Positions 22,084 through 31,976 of a stretch of 64,000 nucleotides of DNA are shown here, piece by piece; within the stretch, counting starts at the first letter, position 1; every line of letters starts with the position of its first letter. The position numbers were made by a program, and so were the translations under genes. The stretch spans positions 159,525 through 223,524 of the forward strand of contig MU001688.1 of assembly GCA_010093515.1 (NCBI GenBank), given 5' to 3'. Source of the DNA: Lineolata rhizophorae (taxonomy: Eukaryota; Ascomycota; Dothideomycetes; Lineolatales; Lineolataceae). Below the pieces are notes generated by a model. The model made no database searches. It saw only the letters and a program-made list of their open reading frames with translations, and had not been told where the DNA came from.

Positions 22084-23895
22084 TCACGAATGAATAGCCG
22101 TCTGTACCCTCGGATACACGCTCACCATGCGCGCGTATAAGTCCGGATGATCCCTGACCAAGACCTCGGGATCCCACGCGCTCGCTACGAAGATGGTCTC
22201 AATCCCGCTCGAGATCGGCGTCGTGAAGATGTTGCACACCTGCAGCCCGATGAGGAAGGCGAACGCGACCACGACGGGCGTGTAGTCGCCGTCGCTGTTG
22301 TACGCCGGGCTCGTGAAGATGAGGTAGCAGTAGGCCATGAGGGCGCAGGCGAAGGCGACGAAGACGGCGCCCATGGACAGCACCGGCCCGATGAGCAGCT
22401 CGTTGATCAGGGCGTCGATGCCGCGGTCCTTGATCATCCGCCACGTGTCCTTCGCCGCGGCGACGTAGCTCTTGCCGTACAGCGCGATGTGGCAGAAGGC
22501 GTACCGGTTCAGGAACTGGACCGCCCAGTCGAGGATGCCGATGATGCAGCCGAGCACGCAGAAGAGGATCGTGCCGACGATGTTGCCCTCGGCCGCCTCA
22601 GCGCGCTGCGCCACCGAGCACACCTGGCGCAGCATGTTGATGATGGCCACGATGAGGCTGCCCAGGCTGATGCTGCCGAAGGAGTAGGTCGTGGCGCGCT
22701 TGAGGGCGCCCCGCGTGGCCCCCTTGGGCGGGTTCGCGCTGCAGAAGTACCAGCTGCCGTAGACGCCGGCGATGGTCGTGTGGATCGTGTTCTTGATCCA
22801 CTCGGAGATCCAATACATGGCGAAAGTGACGAAAACGATGAGCCCGATGACCTTTGCTTGGGAGCAGCCGCCCACACCCTCGGAACATGCCGGATTGTCC
22901 GCCGCAGGCTGGTACTTGACGTAAATGGCGACTAGCGTGACGGAGTACCAGGCACCAAAAGCAATAGCAACAATGCCGCCGGCAAGGGACACGAGATAGA
23001 CGTGACCGTACGATTTGGAGACGTCGACAGCAGTGCGCAACATGAGGGCCGAGAAAGGGATGCGCTTGATCCACGTGATGAAGCAAATGAGGGTGAAGAT
23101 GGCGAAGAGCAGGAATACGATGCCGCCCGAGTAATATTTGCGCGATAGCATGTAGATGGCAGTCGCGAAGCCGAAGATGATGTTCAAGATTCCCGTTACC
23201 CAGATGAAGGCCTTGGGAAAGAGCCGCGCTAGCCACACGTAGGCGTAACTAAGCACAAAAGAGACGACGAGGACGAAGACGAAGAGGACAAGCGTGTTGG
23301 TGTCGAGAGAGAACGTATTGCTGCCATCATAGATTCCGCCGCCATTGAAGCCCTTAGTGGACGCTGAAAAGTACATGTTAGTTTGCTGTTCGACAAGTGG
23401 ACTCGAACATAGCATTGTGATTTCAAAGGATACTGGGGATACTTACCATAACCCTGAATCGCGATCCCAGAGACGACAACATATCCCGCAAAAACGATAA
23501 TCAACTACGATCATAACATTAGAACCCACATGTCAAATCAACCCCTCTTCCATGCTCGCATAACCACTTGCATTTCTTATTCCACCTGTGATCTCTCCAA
23601 TCTCGTATCCATCCCCCAAACTTACCAGAATCCCAGCCCACAAATCATTCCACTTAGGCTTCTCAATCCTAAACGTCTCGTCGAAGCTATGCTTCTCACC
23701 CTCCGGCTGGTACCCATACGGTCCGTACCCCTGGTGATCGTACTGTGGCGGTTCCTGGCCGTACTTGGCCGGGTCGTCTCCTCCGTGCTGCGGCGGCGGA
23801 TACTGCCCGTAGTTCGGCTGAGACTGCTGGTACTGGTAGTTGGGCTGCTGGGACCCGGCGTTGTAGTAGGAGGACGCTTCGCCGCCGCTCGCCAT
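22084..23895 (-). CDS. PNS1: Choline-transporter-like membrane protein (PNS1/CTL family)
   Basis: Three exons: 23895-23626, 23504-23447 (58 nt) and 23363-22084, 535 residues. Donors are GTAAGT and GTAAGT, acceptors GTAG and TTTCAG, and all phases agree. The N-terminus (1-85) is a hydrophilic Tyr/Gln/Pro/Gly-rich cytoplasmic tail (YQYQQSQPNYGQYPPPQ). About ten hydrophobic membrane segments follow, beginning with LIIVFAGYVVVSGIAI, and the C-terminus carries the DHPDLYARMVSVYP-type ending of the family. The CTL core segments WSxxKNTIHTTIAGVYGSWYF-like and CFNRYAF-like are present (here WIKNTIHTTIAGVYGSWYF, FLNRYAFCHIALYGKSY). Family: plasma-membrane choline-transporter-like proteins (PF04515). 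Yeast Pns1 is a plasma membrane protein whose own transport substrate is not settled, so choline transport should not be assumed. Confidence 0.93.
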
Positions 23896-24965
23896 GGCGG
23901 CGCTACGGTGTGTCGCGATGCGAATGCGAGGCGCGAGGAGGTCAAGGCTGGAAATGCGACCGAGGCGGCAGACGAAGCAGCTTCGCGCGCTCTCGCCTAT
24001 GCAGCGCAGCAGCCTGCGCCGGTAACAATGCTCGAAGATGACACAAGGCGAAGCTCGAAGTTAGAATGCGTTTTCCCAGGAAAAACAAACACTATTACAT
24101 ACAGTGGAGTGACAACAAGAGCAGGGGATCCGAGACCGATCACGCGAAAAGACTCGGCGGGAATTGGCCGGGTTTCGCAGCGGCTGGGGTATGGCTCAGT
24201 CTGGTTGTGCACGAAGTGCACGGAGCACCCGCGATCGGCGACGCATGAGCTGGCGCGGCACGAGCTAAGATCTGCTCTAGGGAGCGCCGGGCCAATCACG
24301 GCGGCCGCTCAGCGGCAGCGCGCCGGGTCCCCGGCCCAGCAGGCCTTGCTTTGTCTCGATCTAGGCGGCGCAATTTCTTGCTCGAGAGATCGCCGCGCGA
24401 AGAGGCCCGTAATACATAGGGGGGCTACGGTATATTTGACGAGTGTTCAGAAGTGTTCAAGAGGCTTTGAAATGGCGGGTTCTGTTGTCATTGAGTTCTC
24501 CTTACGGACTTCTGGCTTTGAATGCCGCGGTCCACGACCACCAATCGGACGACGGTTAAGCGAGTAAGAGAACAGTCGTGACGTCATGCATCGTGATTGC
24601 CTTCGACACAATGTTCAATGTTGCCAGCATGATATGAGGAATCTTTGATTGGTCAGTGTGGTGCTAGATTACGCCCTATTCTACACCAAGAGTGGGAACT
24701 CGCGTGCCATTGCAGCTACGACTTTTGGTACACTCTACTGTTGACTTCGTTTCTATTCCCGCTGACTTCGTTGAGACCGCTTAGTTCCCGTCACTCATCA
24801 ATCAACATTCCCCCGACGCCAGCCAATGCAAGCCTAAACATGAACGTGAGAAACACCAGCAGTATGCAGCCGCCCGCATCTTTTCCTATGCGCCTCGTCG
24901 TCACGAACTCCATCATGACCTCGCATTATCCGGCATGGCAAAATTTTAAGCCCGGCCCTCTCCAT
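23896..24965. other. Intergenic region: PNS1 promoter and ECM11-domain gene 3' flank
   Basis: No supported gene. The plus-strand frame 23530-24567 is antisense to PNS1 exon 1 and then runs through non-coding DNA with no recognisable domain. About 24560-24960 is AT-richer and presumably contains 3' UTR of the ECM11-domain gene. Confidence 0.55.
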
Positions 24966-26653
24966 TCAATCCGCAATGCGCTTCCCCCTACCTGAAGTCG
25001 ACATCCCCGGCGTTCCTTTCCCCGGCGTACCAGGAAACAAATTCATCCCATTTTCTCTTATCCGCTCCAGTGCCTCGTCAATCTGGGTTCTCTTCACCTT
25101 CACCGTCTCGTACCGCCTATGCACTTCCTCCTCAAAAGCAGTCGCTGTGCGTCTTTTGTCGCGCCTTGCGGACGCCATTTTCTTCACGACCACGCCAAAT
25201 TGCTCCACGAACCACTCGCCAGCGTCCTCCCACTCGTCGAGGCTGAGTGAAGCCCATAATTCCTTCTGCTGCTTGGGTTCAGCGCGGCGGTGCTGCTCGA
25301 GGCGTTCGCCGAGGGGGAGCGAGGACGGTTCTTGTTGCTGTGCTTGATTGGGTGTTTGATCAAACTTGCGTTTGACGGGATCGAACGGCTCGTTACGCAG
25401 CTCATCGTAGGCTACATTGCCGAAGTCGTCGTAATGATAGTCAGGCTCAAACTCATCCTGTTCCGGGCCGTCGGGATACTGCGCTTCCGATTCTGGTATG
25501 TCTGACAAGGGCATACGCATTGCGTCTGGCTGAGTAGCGGCCCAATGCTTAGGTTGTGCTGGGCGCTGCGGCACAGGTGCACGTGGCTGTGCGAATCCAC
25601 CGGAAGCCCTGGCCACGCCATGTGCCGACTTAGGTCGGGGTAGGACTCTGGTTTGATCCGCGAGACTCTGACCTCGAGTGGGAAGCTGTCGGACTTGCGA
25701 GCTGGTGTCTACAGCCTGGTTGTTGGTGGTGATAGGTTGCTGCCGGGATTGGCGTTGTGCAACCGGGTTGGAATAAATGTTAGGAGCAGGCCCTTGAGTA
25801 ATACCACGGGTGGGGAATTGGTGGCTTGATTGTTTTGTAGGACGCGAAGGTGGAGGCATTACTTGACTTTGCTGTTGACGAGATGACGCCGCGAATGTAC
25901 GGGGATGAGCGGCCTCTTTAGTGTCCTTAATATCCTCCGAAACATTGCCGGATGTTGTTTCCGGATAGGATTCACCTGCTCCGAATGAGTCGTCCGGGCC
26001 TAAACGGAGAGGGCCCTGTTGTGCCATTTCATTAGCGTAAACAGCAACCTGATACCACCGTCATAAGTTTATGAAAGACAAGAGTTGTGCCCCCAGCGTG
26101 GTAAAAGAGAGGAGAGAATCCAACATACTTGGCTGCGTCCTTGCGCAACTTGGCTTGTTGCAGCTACCCCAGAATTCTTACTATCAGAGAGTTGGAAGTG
26201 ACGGTCACTCTTTGCTTCATCGAACTGGGTCTCCTCAACGATTTCCTTCTTGATGATAAGTGCTACCCCATCCTCTTGATCATCGTGTTTCTGGCCCTCA
26301 TCTTCGTCCTCGACGTAGCCCGGAGCCTCTACATTCTCCCTCTGGATATTATTGCGCTCGCGAGGTTGGCTGTCCGGGACTTGAACAGTGCTTATTGTTG
26401 TTGTATCCGCGTTGGACGGGTCAGTGTCAAACACATCACGTGACTGGCCCGCATTCTCGACGATCTGGCTGACCCGCACGGTCTGGTCCTGAAACTGGTC
26501 GTTGTCTTTGCCCGGGGACTTGTTTACGTCCGGGACCGGCACCTTCAGCTTGGCGAAATCATCGCGGTCGGCACGCGGGGTGGCAGTCCGATGAGGGACA
26601 TTGGGGCTATTGCGCCGATTGACGAAATTATGAAGTCGTTTTGGGGGGTCCAT
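24966..26653 (-). CDS. ECM11-domain protein (meiotic/synaptonemal-complex related)
   Basis: Two exons, 26653-26129 and 26048-24966, joined in phase 0 by a GTATGT...TATCAG intron, give 535 residues. The first 400 residues are hydrophilic, Gln/Pro/Ser-rich and probably disordered. The C-terminal segment from about 415 (LWASLSLDEWEDAGEWF...EQFGVVVKKM) through the basic coiled coil (SARRDKRRTATAFEEEVHRRYE) to the short FPGTPGKGTPG end matches the ECM11 domain (PF15463). In budding yeast Ecm11 with Gmc2 is a central-element component of the synaptonemal complex, and is SUMOylated. In filamentous ascomycetes the role of the domain is mostly untested, so a meiotic role is inferred. It is divergent from the F-box gene at 27123, with 469 bp between start codons. 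Confidence 0.85.
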
Positions 26654-27122
26654 GACTACAATTCGCAGGTGATGTTGGTCGCCTTAGGGGGGGCGCAAGA
26701 TCGCGTTCACGGGGCACGTGCGAGCGCGTCTTTCGCACTACGAGGATCAAATTCCAGCATTGGTTTGATGAGATAAATGCAGATCGAATGAAGAAAGGGA
26801 CAGCTGAAGACTCCCGCCGGTGAGAAAGAGGTTTCGGCCCGCAAACACGAGCGGTGATCACAAAAACTCGTCAGTGTGTACTACGGATGGAAGTCGCCTT
26901 TTCAGTCGTTGGAAAGAAGCATCGGCAGCGTGCAGGGACCCCATATCCGGTTAGCGTACCTCGGTCCGTAAGCATACCTATCCTTATCGATTACGGATCA
27001 CTTCTCCAACTAGCACCCGACCGTCGACGCCAACATCGCGATTGTAGGGCCACGACGAGAAGACCTAGTCGTTTTCAGTTATCGCATTTATCTTCCAATC
27101 CGATATTTATAATTGCTTCACA
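26654..27122. promoter_or_regulatory. Divergent promoter between ECM11-domain and F-box genes
   Basis: 469 bp separate the two ATGs. It contains no coding sequence that I can support and must carry the promoters of both genes. No clear TATA box or paired operator stands out. Confidence 0.6.
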
Positions 27123-28399
27123 ATGACCGTCCAATCGCACCCCTCCCATCTCTATTCCCTTCCCAACGAGGTCTGCCCGCCACCTCTCTTTATTACCTTC
27201 CTGCCATGCTAACGATACGCTCCGCGCACAGCTTCTCCTACACATCCTCTCCTACCTCACGACCCTCGAGCTCCTCTCCCTCGCCCCTGTCTCCTGCCGT
27301 GCTCATGCCCTCGTCGTGCGCCTTATCCACGCCCGTCTACGCGCCGCTGCCAACCCACCCGAGCACACCCTCCTGCTTGAGTGCTTTCCGCCGAGCGCGA
27401 AGCTCGCCGCTCCGCCTTTCTATTGCACCTACCTGAGCACCAAAGGGCTGGATGTCGGGATCGATGGACAAGACGTCAGTGGAGGAGAAACGTGTGCAGA
27501 GGGGGAAGCGGGCGCAAAAGCAGACGTGGGTCAGCTAGGCCAGCTGTACGGCCTATACTCGCGCTTTCGGCCGCTTCGGACGCTGCCGGAGCGCGTGGCG
27601 CGGAGACATCCCGCGGGTGATGTGCCCGGCTCGCGTACCTTTGAGGCAGCGGCGCAACAAGTGGCTCAGGCTTCGGGCAGCGGAAACAGCAGCAGTGACG
27701 AGGCGGGCCCTAGCGGCGGCGACAACAGCGACAGCAGCGACACTGGCGGGGGCGGTATGCCACGAAGCATTGAAGGTCGCCTCATCGATCGCGGGCCGGT
27801 GACCCAATTTCTCGCACTTGACTCGCACGAGCTGTTCACCCAGATCTGCACAATTGCCAACTTGGTCAAGTTAGGGCCGAGAAGGGGGTTGTTTAACCAA
27901 TTCGTCGAAGTGGAAGAAGGCGTGGTGAGGGTGTGGAAGGATTGGTTGAGACGGGTGGCGGATGGGACGACGAGGATGAGAGCGGCGACTGGGGGCTCTG
28001 GGCCACGGGATGAGGGAAAGGGGAAGGGGAGAGAGAGGGAGAAGGAAAATGGTGTAGATGTCGAATTTGATGAAGAGAGGACCTTGTGGGTGAGGACGAA
28101 GAAGAACGTCGGGCTGAGGTTTAATGTGCGGGAGAGGCGATACTGGCGCGAGGCGCCGCTGCTCATTCACGCGGATGAGGATATGCCCGTGAGTTATGAT
28201 GTCGAGTACGAAGGTACGTATCTATTTATGATATGTCATTAGTGGATGAATTCTAGCACTGAAGGCTGGAGCGGCACGTGTCGCATAGCTAACCTGCACA
28301 GAGCTTCTGGTGCGGACGGCACACCTACTTCTTATGGTGGAGAGATCGTCCACCCAGCTCGACCTGTCTGGAAAGGCTGTCGTGTTCGGGTCCTTTTAA
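27123..28399 (+). CDS. F-box domain protein (375 aa), three exons
   Basis: Exons 27123-27170, 27232-28213 and 28302-28399 join in phase. The first intron (GTCTGC donor, GCTAAC branch, CACAG acceptor) lies inside the F-box. After splicing, SLPNELLLHILSYLTTLELL appears, followed by APVSCRAHALVVRLIHARL, which is an excellent F-box and confirms the junction. The second intron (GTACGT, GCTAAC, CACAG) adds a short C-terminus ending DLSGKAVVFGSF. Residues about 110-240 include a Ser/Gly/Asp-rich acidic insert, and about 290-315 is a basic Glu/Lys tract. No repeat domain is obvious after the F-box. Expected role: substrate adaptor of an SCF ubiquitin ligase; substrate unknown. It shares a divergent promoter with the ECM11-domain gene. 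Confidence 0.85.
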
Positions 28400-28973
28400 G
28401 AAGTGACTTTGCGATGCACAATCGACTATCTTAGACTTATTACGATTTACAGGCTCACAATTCATAGATTTTTGTGTTGAAGCCATCAGATTTTGTACCT
28501 TGTAAAGAGGTAACAGGATCGGCATTTGCAATGGCCAGCGCTATGCACTAGTGCACGGACACTTAGGCAGGAATGTTGTTGCGCATAGTGCCGTTCGCGG
28601 CTGCAGAGTACGTCGTCCCGGCGAAACAGCGCATTTGCCGGGAACAATTGGTGGTTGCATTCCTGGAAGCAACAGTCGCCTCTTTGTCACGACATGGATA
28701 CGGCAGGGCCGATGATGAGAAGTTGGAAGCAGCGAGCGCCTGTCAATCCTCTGGGCTTCGCGGAACAGGAGGGACTTCTTACTCCTTCCCGTCTAACTCA
28801 GGAGTGCAATGAATACATCTAATCACTGAAATAATTGGTCGCTAGTCAAAAGCGATAGCATTGCTAGTCCGAGGGTTTCCCGCCGACGTTCTGGTATCAC
28901 TCGTTCTGCCGCGAGCCAGCTTCACGCGCATTCCTCCCAGCCCACACGCTAGCCAACACGCCGTTTGGATACC
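28400..28973. other. Intergenic region after the second F-box gene
   Basis: Nothing convincing. A 79-codon frame at 28573-28812 has no recognisable features. The right half should contain the promoter of the orphan gene starting at 28974. Confidence 0.5.
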
Positions 28974-31900
28974 ATGACGACCGCGCCAGCACATTCCACG
29001 ATGCCGCTCCAGCAGCGCCACCTTACCAATGCGTATCAACTTCATGAATTAGGCGCATCCAGTAACGGCAGCAATGTCGTGTTAAACTCCGACCCGGAGC
29101 GCTCGCTCGAGCGCCAGTTCTCTATCCGGGCATCAAGAGCGGACACGTGGCTCTGGCGAGAAAAGGAGAAGCGACAGAAACAAGAACAGCAGACCAACTC
29201 ACAATACTCGACCGATTCCAGCGACGGCGTCGGGTATCAGCCAGAGGGACCCAGGAAGTTCATTACTCAACTCTCCACCTTCGACGACGCCCTCCTCAAA
29301 AATTCCTACTCCTCACGACGTCTCACCCGCCGCTACGCCCGCTCCCTCTCCCGGCCCCGCACTCGCGGCCGCTCCCGCTCCCGCTCTCCAGTCCAAGTCA
29401 TCGTCGACCGTCCCTCGGGCTGCATGCGTGCGTCCGAGGACAAACTGACAGCAAACGCGGCGAACCCACGTACAGGACGCATCAGCCCGACCTCTCCGCG
29501 GCGAGAGAGTCCGCCCTCGACTCGGCCGGGCCGGCGGGTAGTAAGCGAGGAAGACGAGTACGGTTTGGCGCCAGGCGCGTGGCGCGCAAGTTGGGACGAA
29601 GCGAGTCAGAGAGTGGAGAGTGAAACCGCCGCAAGAAAGGGGACGAGGAGGAGGAGTTGGGGCTGTTCAAGAGAGCGAAAAGTCCTTGGAGAACCTATCC
29701 TAGATTTACCGCTGCGATCAAGCCAAGTTGGCATGGACACAAGGGACATGAATGGACGGGAACGTCACATGCAGCCCCGAGCTCAAGCCCAGAACCACAT
29801 ACATCCACACGTGGCAACTCTACGCAGCTATGAAGTCCCCAGGGTCGATTCGGCTGGTCCGCGAGCGCCAAGCTGTCCCGGTGAGGCTCTAGAATTGGAG
29901 CGCTGGCGGCAGGAGCGACGCTTTTTAGGCGGTGAGAGCAAGAGAGACCAACTCCAAAGAGTGAGCCTCGCGCCACCGTGGGAACAACACCCAGGGCCAA
30001 GCGACACCGGGCGGAAATGGTGGAAGTTTGGAGCGGGGGAGGATAACAGAGGAGTCGTGAAGAGAAAGATCGTTAAAGCCCCGCCGACGACGCCGTATAC
30101 GAGGCAGCTGTCTGTTTCTACAACATCTGGGATGGCGCACGGGCTAGACACCACACGCACAGATGCTACCATTACCACCGCTACCCGCAAGATTCCCCGC
30201 AAACCAGTCGGGTCACCCAGCCCGCGGTCTCCCTCGGGCGCTTTCACCGCGCAGACGCAGACCCCACGAATAGAAATCCAGCCCGATCCGGGCGCCGTGG
30301 CCGCCATCCTTGCTGCACATCCAACTGCTACGCCGCCCACCATTCCGCGCATTACGCCCACCCACCATAACCACGCACCCAACAACAGCACCAGCGCTGA
30401 CACGGCTGCGGCAGTAACCTCTTCAACATCATCTCACCATCATCTGCACCGCAACAACCGCGCCCCGCACCACCCACTCAGCCCCATCGCCGGCTCCCGC
30501 CCCCTGACCCCGCAAGAGCTCCCCGCCACGTTCCCGCTCTACTCCGGCTCCTCCGCCTCGGCCTCCGGCGCCTCCCTGGCCGCCGCATCTGGCGCCGAGT
30601 CTGCCGCGCCGTCGACCCGCTCGTGGGATAGCATCCTCAGCTACGAGGAGCCCGCCGCGTACGTCGGCAGTGGCGGCGGCTTGGCCGGGGCCGAGGCCGG
30701 AGCCGAGAACAATGGTGTCACGGGTGATCTGGGGGGGTCCGGAAGCGGGGGCTCGTGTGTGCAGGCTGGCGGGACGCCGGCGAAGGAGGAGAAGGGGAAG
30801 GGGAAGAGAGTGGTGGGTGCGGCGAATTCGGGCTCGTCTCCGACTTCGCCGTCTCGGCTAAGGGGCAGAGGCTTGCTGATGCTTGCGCGCGGCAGGGGCG
30901 AAGGCGGAGGGCGCGGACGAACAGTTGCGCTTGGGGGCGTTGGCACGACTTTGAGTGGTAGCGGAGCTGGCCGCAGTAGCGGCGAACGGGACGAGATTCC
31001 TGCTCCTGCGGTCGAAAAGACGGCAGTGAAACTCCCTGAACCACGTGATAGGAGCACGACGGATCCGTACGTGAGAGCGGTTAGAATCGGAGCTATGCCA
31101 GGCGCGTTTGAAGAGAGCGGGGCGAGAGGCGGTACCACCGGAGCTGCGGCGAGCTTAGACACGCAAAGGAAAGGAGAAAGTCACAGCGGTGATGCGAAGG
31201 TGAAGGAGATGAAGAGTGGCGGCGCCAGGGTGAACTGGGCAGACACGGCGATACAAACCGGAAGTGCATCGACGGCACCGCCAAGGACATGGCATCGAGC
31301 TGCGCAGCCTAGGCAGTCATCGCCCACGAAGGGTCCTAGCAATGGGTTTCGGAGAGGCGTCCTTGTGAAGACCCGACCAGCCGCCGCGACAACCAGCACA
31401 GGCGCTTCGACGCTGGCACGAACACTTCCTCAACGACCAGGCCCAGCAACAGCAGCGACAGCAACGCGCTCTTCGCGCACCCCTCCCTCCCCGCGCACCG
31501 CCCTCGCCAAACTCCGCATCGACACGTCCCGCGTCTGCCAAACCCTCCGCCTCACCCTGACCGACCTCATGTCGCTCGTCGCCCACCTCTACGTCTCAAC
31601 CACCGGCAGACTCACCGGCCTGGGCTCCTCCCTCGCCGCCTGCCTCGGCCCCCTCTTCAAGACCGCCTCGCTCCTGGCGCCGCTCTGCACGGCCGAGGCG
31701 CGGCACAGGGCCATCTTCTCGGTCGCCCTGGTGCTCAGGGTCGTGCTAGCCGCGTACGCGCTGGCTAGCGCGTTGTATGTGGCCGAGGCGGTGCGGGAGG
31801 CGCTGAGGGCGGTGGCGTGGCCGGTGCGGGTGGTGTGGGGGGCTGTGGGTGGGAAGGTGGGAAGTGTGGTGCTGGGGGTGGCGGGGTTGTGGTGTTGGTG

Positions 31901-31976
31901 GTGGGTGAGGGGGTGGTGGAAACGAAGTGGTGGGAAGGGGAGTGGGGTGGTGAGGAGGGGGAGGCTTGTTAAGTAG
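28974..31976 (+). CDS. Orphan 1000-residue protein, disordered with C-terminal membrane segments
   Basis: An intronless frame. The first in-frame ATG is at 28974 (ACCATGACG); a TTG three codons earlier is not a likely start. I do not recognise a domain. Residues 1-880 are low-complexity Ser/Pro/Thr/Gly/Arg sequence, including an Arg-Ser stretch near 125-143 (SRPRTRGRSRSRSP) and a His-rich patch near 485. From about 845 the protein becomes ordered: amphipathic segments (LTLTDLMSLVAHLYVST), a strong hydrophobic stretch at about 912-942 (IFSVALVLRVVLAAYALASA) and a Trp-rich one near 960-984 (VVLGVAGLWCWWWVRGWW), then a basic tail. This looks like a membrane protein anchored through its C-terminus with a long soluble N-terminal region, perhaps at the ER or nuclear envelope, but that is inference. 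The last 200 bases are extremely G-rich on the coding strand. Confidence 0.72.
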   Translation: MTTAPAHSTMPLQQRHLTNAYQLHELGASSNGSNVVLNSDPERSLERQFSIRASRADTWLWREKEKRQKQEQQTNSQYSTDSSDGVGYQPEGPRKFITQLSTFDDALLKNSYSSRRLTRRYARSLSRPRTRGRSRSRSPVQVIVDRPSGCMRASEDKLTANAANPRTGRISPTSPRRESPPSTRPGRRVVSEEDEYGLAPGAWRASWDEASQRVESETAARKGTRRRSWGCSRERKVLGEPILDLPLRSSQVGMDTRDMNGRERHMQPRAQAQNHIHPHVATLRSYEVPRVDSAGPRAPSCPGEALELERWRQERRFLGGESKRDQLQRVSLAPPWEQHPGPSDTGRKWWKFGAGEDNRGVVKRKIVKAPPTTPYTRQLSVSTTSGMAHGLDTTRTDATITTATRKIPRKPVGSPSPRSPSGAFTAQTQTPRIEIQPDPGAVAAILAAHPTATPPTIPRITPTHHNHAPNNSTSADTAAAVTSSTSSHHHLHRNNRAPHHPLSPIAGSRPLTPQELPATFPLYSGSSASASGASLAAASGAESAAPSTRSWDSILSYEEPAAYVGSGGGLAGAEAGAENNGVTGDLGGSGSGGSCVQAGGTPAKEEKGKGKRVVGAANSGSSPTSPSRLRGRGLLMLARGRGEGGGRGRTVALGGVGTTLSGSGAGRSSGERDEIPAPAVEKTAVKLPEPRDRSTTDPYVRAVRIGAMPGAFEESGARGGTTGAAASLDTQRKGESHSGDAKVKEMKSGGARVNWADTAIQTGSASTAPPRTWHRAAQPRQSSPTKGPSNGFRRGVLVKTRPAAATTSTGASTLARTLPQRPGPATAATATRSSRTPPSPRTALAKLRIDTSRVCQTLRLTLTDLMSLVAHLYVSTTGRLTGLGSSLAACLGPLFKTASLLAPLCTAEARHRAIFSVALVLRVVLAAYALASALYVAEAVREALRAVAWPVRVVWGAVGGKVGSVVLGVAGLWCWWWVRGWWKRSGGKGSGVVRRGRLVK

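Noticed and set aside
28965-28973. Earlier start for the 1000-aa orphan
   Set aside because: The codon at 28965 is TTG; the first ATG is 28974.
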